From positions 771,946-835,945 of the forward strand of contig NW_020312000.1 in the NCBI RefSeq assembly GCF_003144115.1: 64,000 bases of DNA, read 5' to 3'. The position numbers and the translations under genes are program-made. Below are positions 63,156 to 64,000 of this stretch, piece after piece. The notes under the pieces are model-generated. The model did no database searches. It saw only the letters and a program-made list of their open reading frames with translations, and was not told the DNA's origin. The stretch comes from Tilletiopsis washingtonensis (Eukaryota > Basidiomycota > Exobasidiomycetes > Entylomatales). Position 1 is the first letter of the stretch, and every line of letters begins with the position of its first letter.

Positions 63156-64000
63156 CTAAGCGCAACGGCCGACACGCACCTGAGCCTGGAAACCCGTCTT
63201 GATCGTCGTGACGGAGCGCTGCGAGCCGCATGCCTCGCACACCATGAAGAAGATGCGGTTCTCCTTCTTGAGAAGCGTCCGCGGCGATTTGCAGGTCTTG
63301 CACGTCACGTATTCGACTGGCGAGTGGAGCAAGGCCAAAGGTCAGCTGCCGCTCGCTTGCTTAGAGGCTGCGCTCGTCTGTGGCCGAGGCAGCCCACGGG
63401 CGCCGTTCCGCCGGCTGAGACTCACTGATGTATCTCCGCAGCACGTGCTCAATCTGCTTCGGCTGGAAGCGACCCTTGATGACGAGCCGTTGCGCACCAT
63501 CGACGGAGCCCTCCGTGCCCAGCTCGGAGAAGAGGTACTGGATGACGTGGTCGGGCTGGCGGTGCATGCGCTTGCAGATCTCGACAATGTTGGCAAACAC
63601 CGTCTTCTTGCTGCCGTCGCGCAGCACCGACGGCGGCACCATGGTGTACTTCTTCTTCTCGCCTGCCAGCGCCGGGTTCTGTGCGCGCAGCGTGGAGAAG
63701 ACACGACCGAGCAGCTAGACAGGGCACCAGGGGTCAACTGAGAAGCACAGCGCTCGTGTTCAGGGGCACGGCTCACCTCCTGGTATGTGTAGTCGCGGTC
63801 CGTGCCGTGCCACGTCTCCTCTGCCTCCTTCTCCTCCTCGTCCTCGCCCTCCTGCCGGAACGGGTCGTCTCCGAGGTCCTCGTCCTCCTCGCCGCCCGCG
63901 CCGCCCGCCTTCTCCGCGCCGCCCTCATCGCCGACAATCTCCTTCTCGAACGCCTCCAGGTCGAAGGCGCCCTTCTTCGACTTTTTCTTCTTCTTCATCA
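63156..64000 (-). CDS. SUI3: Translation initiation factor eIF2 subunit beta, N-terminally cut by window edge
   Basis: eIF2-beta is part of the GTP-binding factor that brings Met-tRNAi to the 40S ribosome; it contacts eIF5 and eIF2B through Lys-rich blocks. The visible exons are 63777->64000, 63426-63714 and 63156-63316. They contain one Lys block (KKKKKSKKG), the acidic linker, [20 protein letters not shown], the core [20 protein letters not shown] with [38 protein letters not shown], and the C-terminal C2-C2 zinc finger [20 protein letters not shown]-x(n)[18 protein letters not shown]. A Met at 63998 is probably internal, since family members have more residues and further Lys blocks before this point. 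The rest lies right of the window. Confidence 0.95.

Noticed and set aside
63996-63998. Met as the true start of eIF2-beta
   Set aside because: The family has more N-terminal sequence with further Lys blocks. The frame runs off the window, so the gene is treated as partial.
1-64000. CRISPR array, insertion sequence or prophage
   Set aside because: No direct-repeat/spacer pattern, transposase or phage gene was seen. The window is eukaryotic.

Overview
The window is nuclear DNA of a GC-rich filamentous or yeast-like fungus, most probably a basidiomycete. Genes are compact, often divergent or convergent, and broken by many short introns (about 50-70 nt, GTGAGT/GTGCGT donors, CTGAC-like branch sites, YAG acceptors). 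Protein families are typically fungal: Nup133, Sec66, Isc1, THO2, xylulokinase and a fungal CrtI phytoene desaturase. A placement in Ustilaginomycotina or a red yeast lineage is an inference from GC content, intron style and CrtI; nothing here fixes the species.

Layout, left to right: end of a universal-stress-protein gene (+, cut by the left edge); a large intronless single-pass membrane protein (-); ORC5 (+); a low-complexity protein of unknown function (-); SEC66 (-); PP2A B56 regulatory subunit (+); an intron-containing tRNA-Ala(UGC) (-); ISC1 sphingolipid phospholipase C (-); S-adenosylmethionine synthetase (-); mitochondrial ribosomal protein uS4m/NAM9 (+); an unrecognised 316-residue protein (+); a 1227-residue tail-anchored coiled-coil protein (-); a 2.6-kb stretch with no supportable gene; deoxyribose-phosphate aldolase (-) divergent from phytoene desaturase (+); CCT3 chaperonin subunit (-); THO2 (+); xylulokinase (-); Gemin2/SIP1 (+); NUP133 (+); CCDC47/PAT10-like translocon factor (-); fatty-aldehyde-type aldehyde dehydrogenase (+); fumarylacetoacetase (-); a large helical-repeat mitochondrial protein (+); and eIF2-beta (-, cut by the right edge).

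The neighbours do not form one pathway. Most are housekeeping genes: replication, mRNA export, the nuclear pore, snRNP assembly, ER translocation, chaperonin, translation and mitochondrial translation. Metabolic genes are scattered among them. The only metabolic pair sharing a short promoter is the aldolase and phytoene desaturase (254 bp apart).

The most striking signal is at the 3' end of the aldehyde dehydrogenase. The last intron has competing acceptors. CAG acceptors give a protein ending in -SKL (a peroxisomal PTS1), while AAG/GAG acceptors within a few bases give a hydrophobic tail anchor. The same gene needs a 7-nt micro-exon. Other notable points are an Orc5 that has lost the Walker A lysine and Walker B acid, a 482-nt first intron with 10-bp tandem repeats in SAM synthetase, and a 57-nt in-frame cryptic intron in THO2. 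All splice models were built by hand and checked for reading-frame consistency, but not against transcripts.
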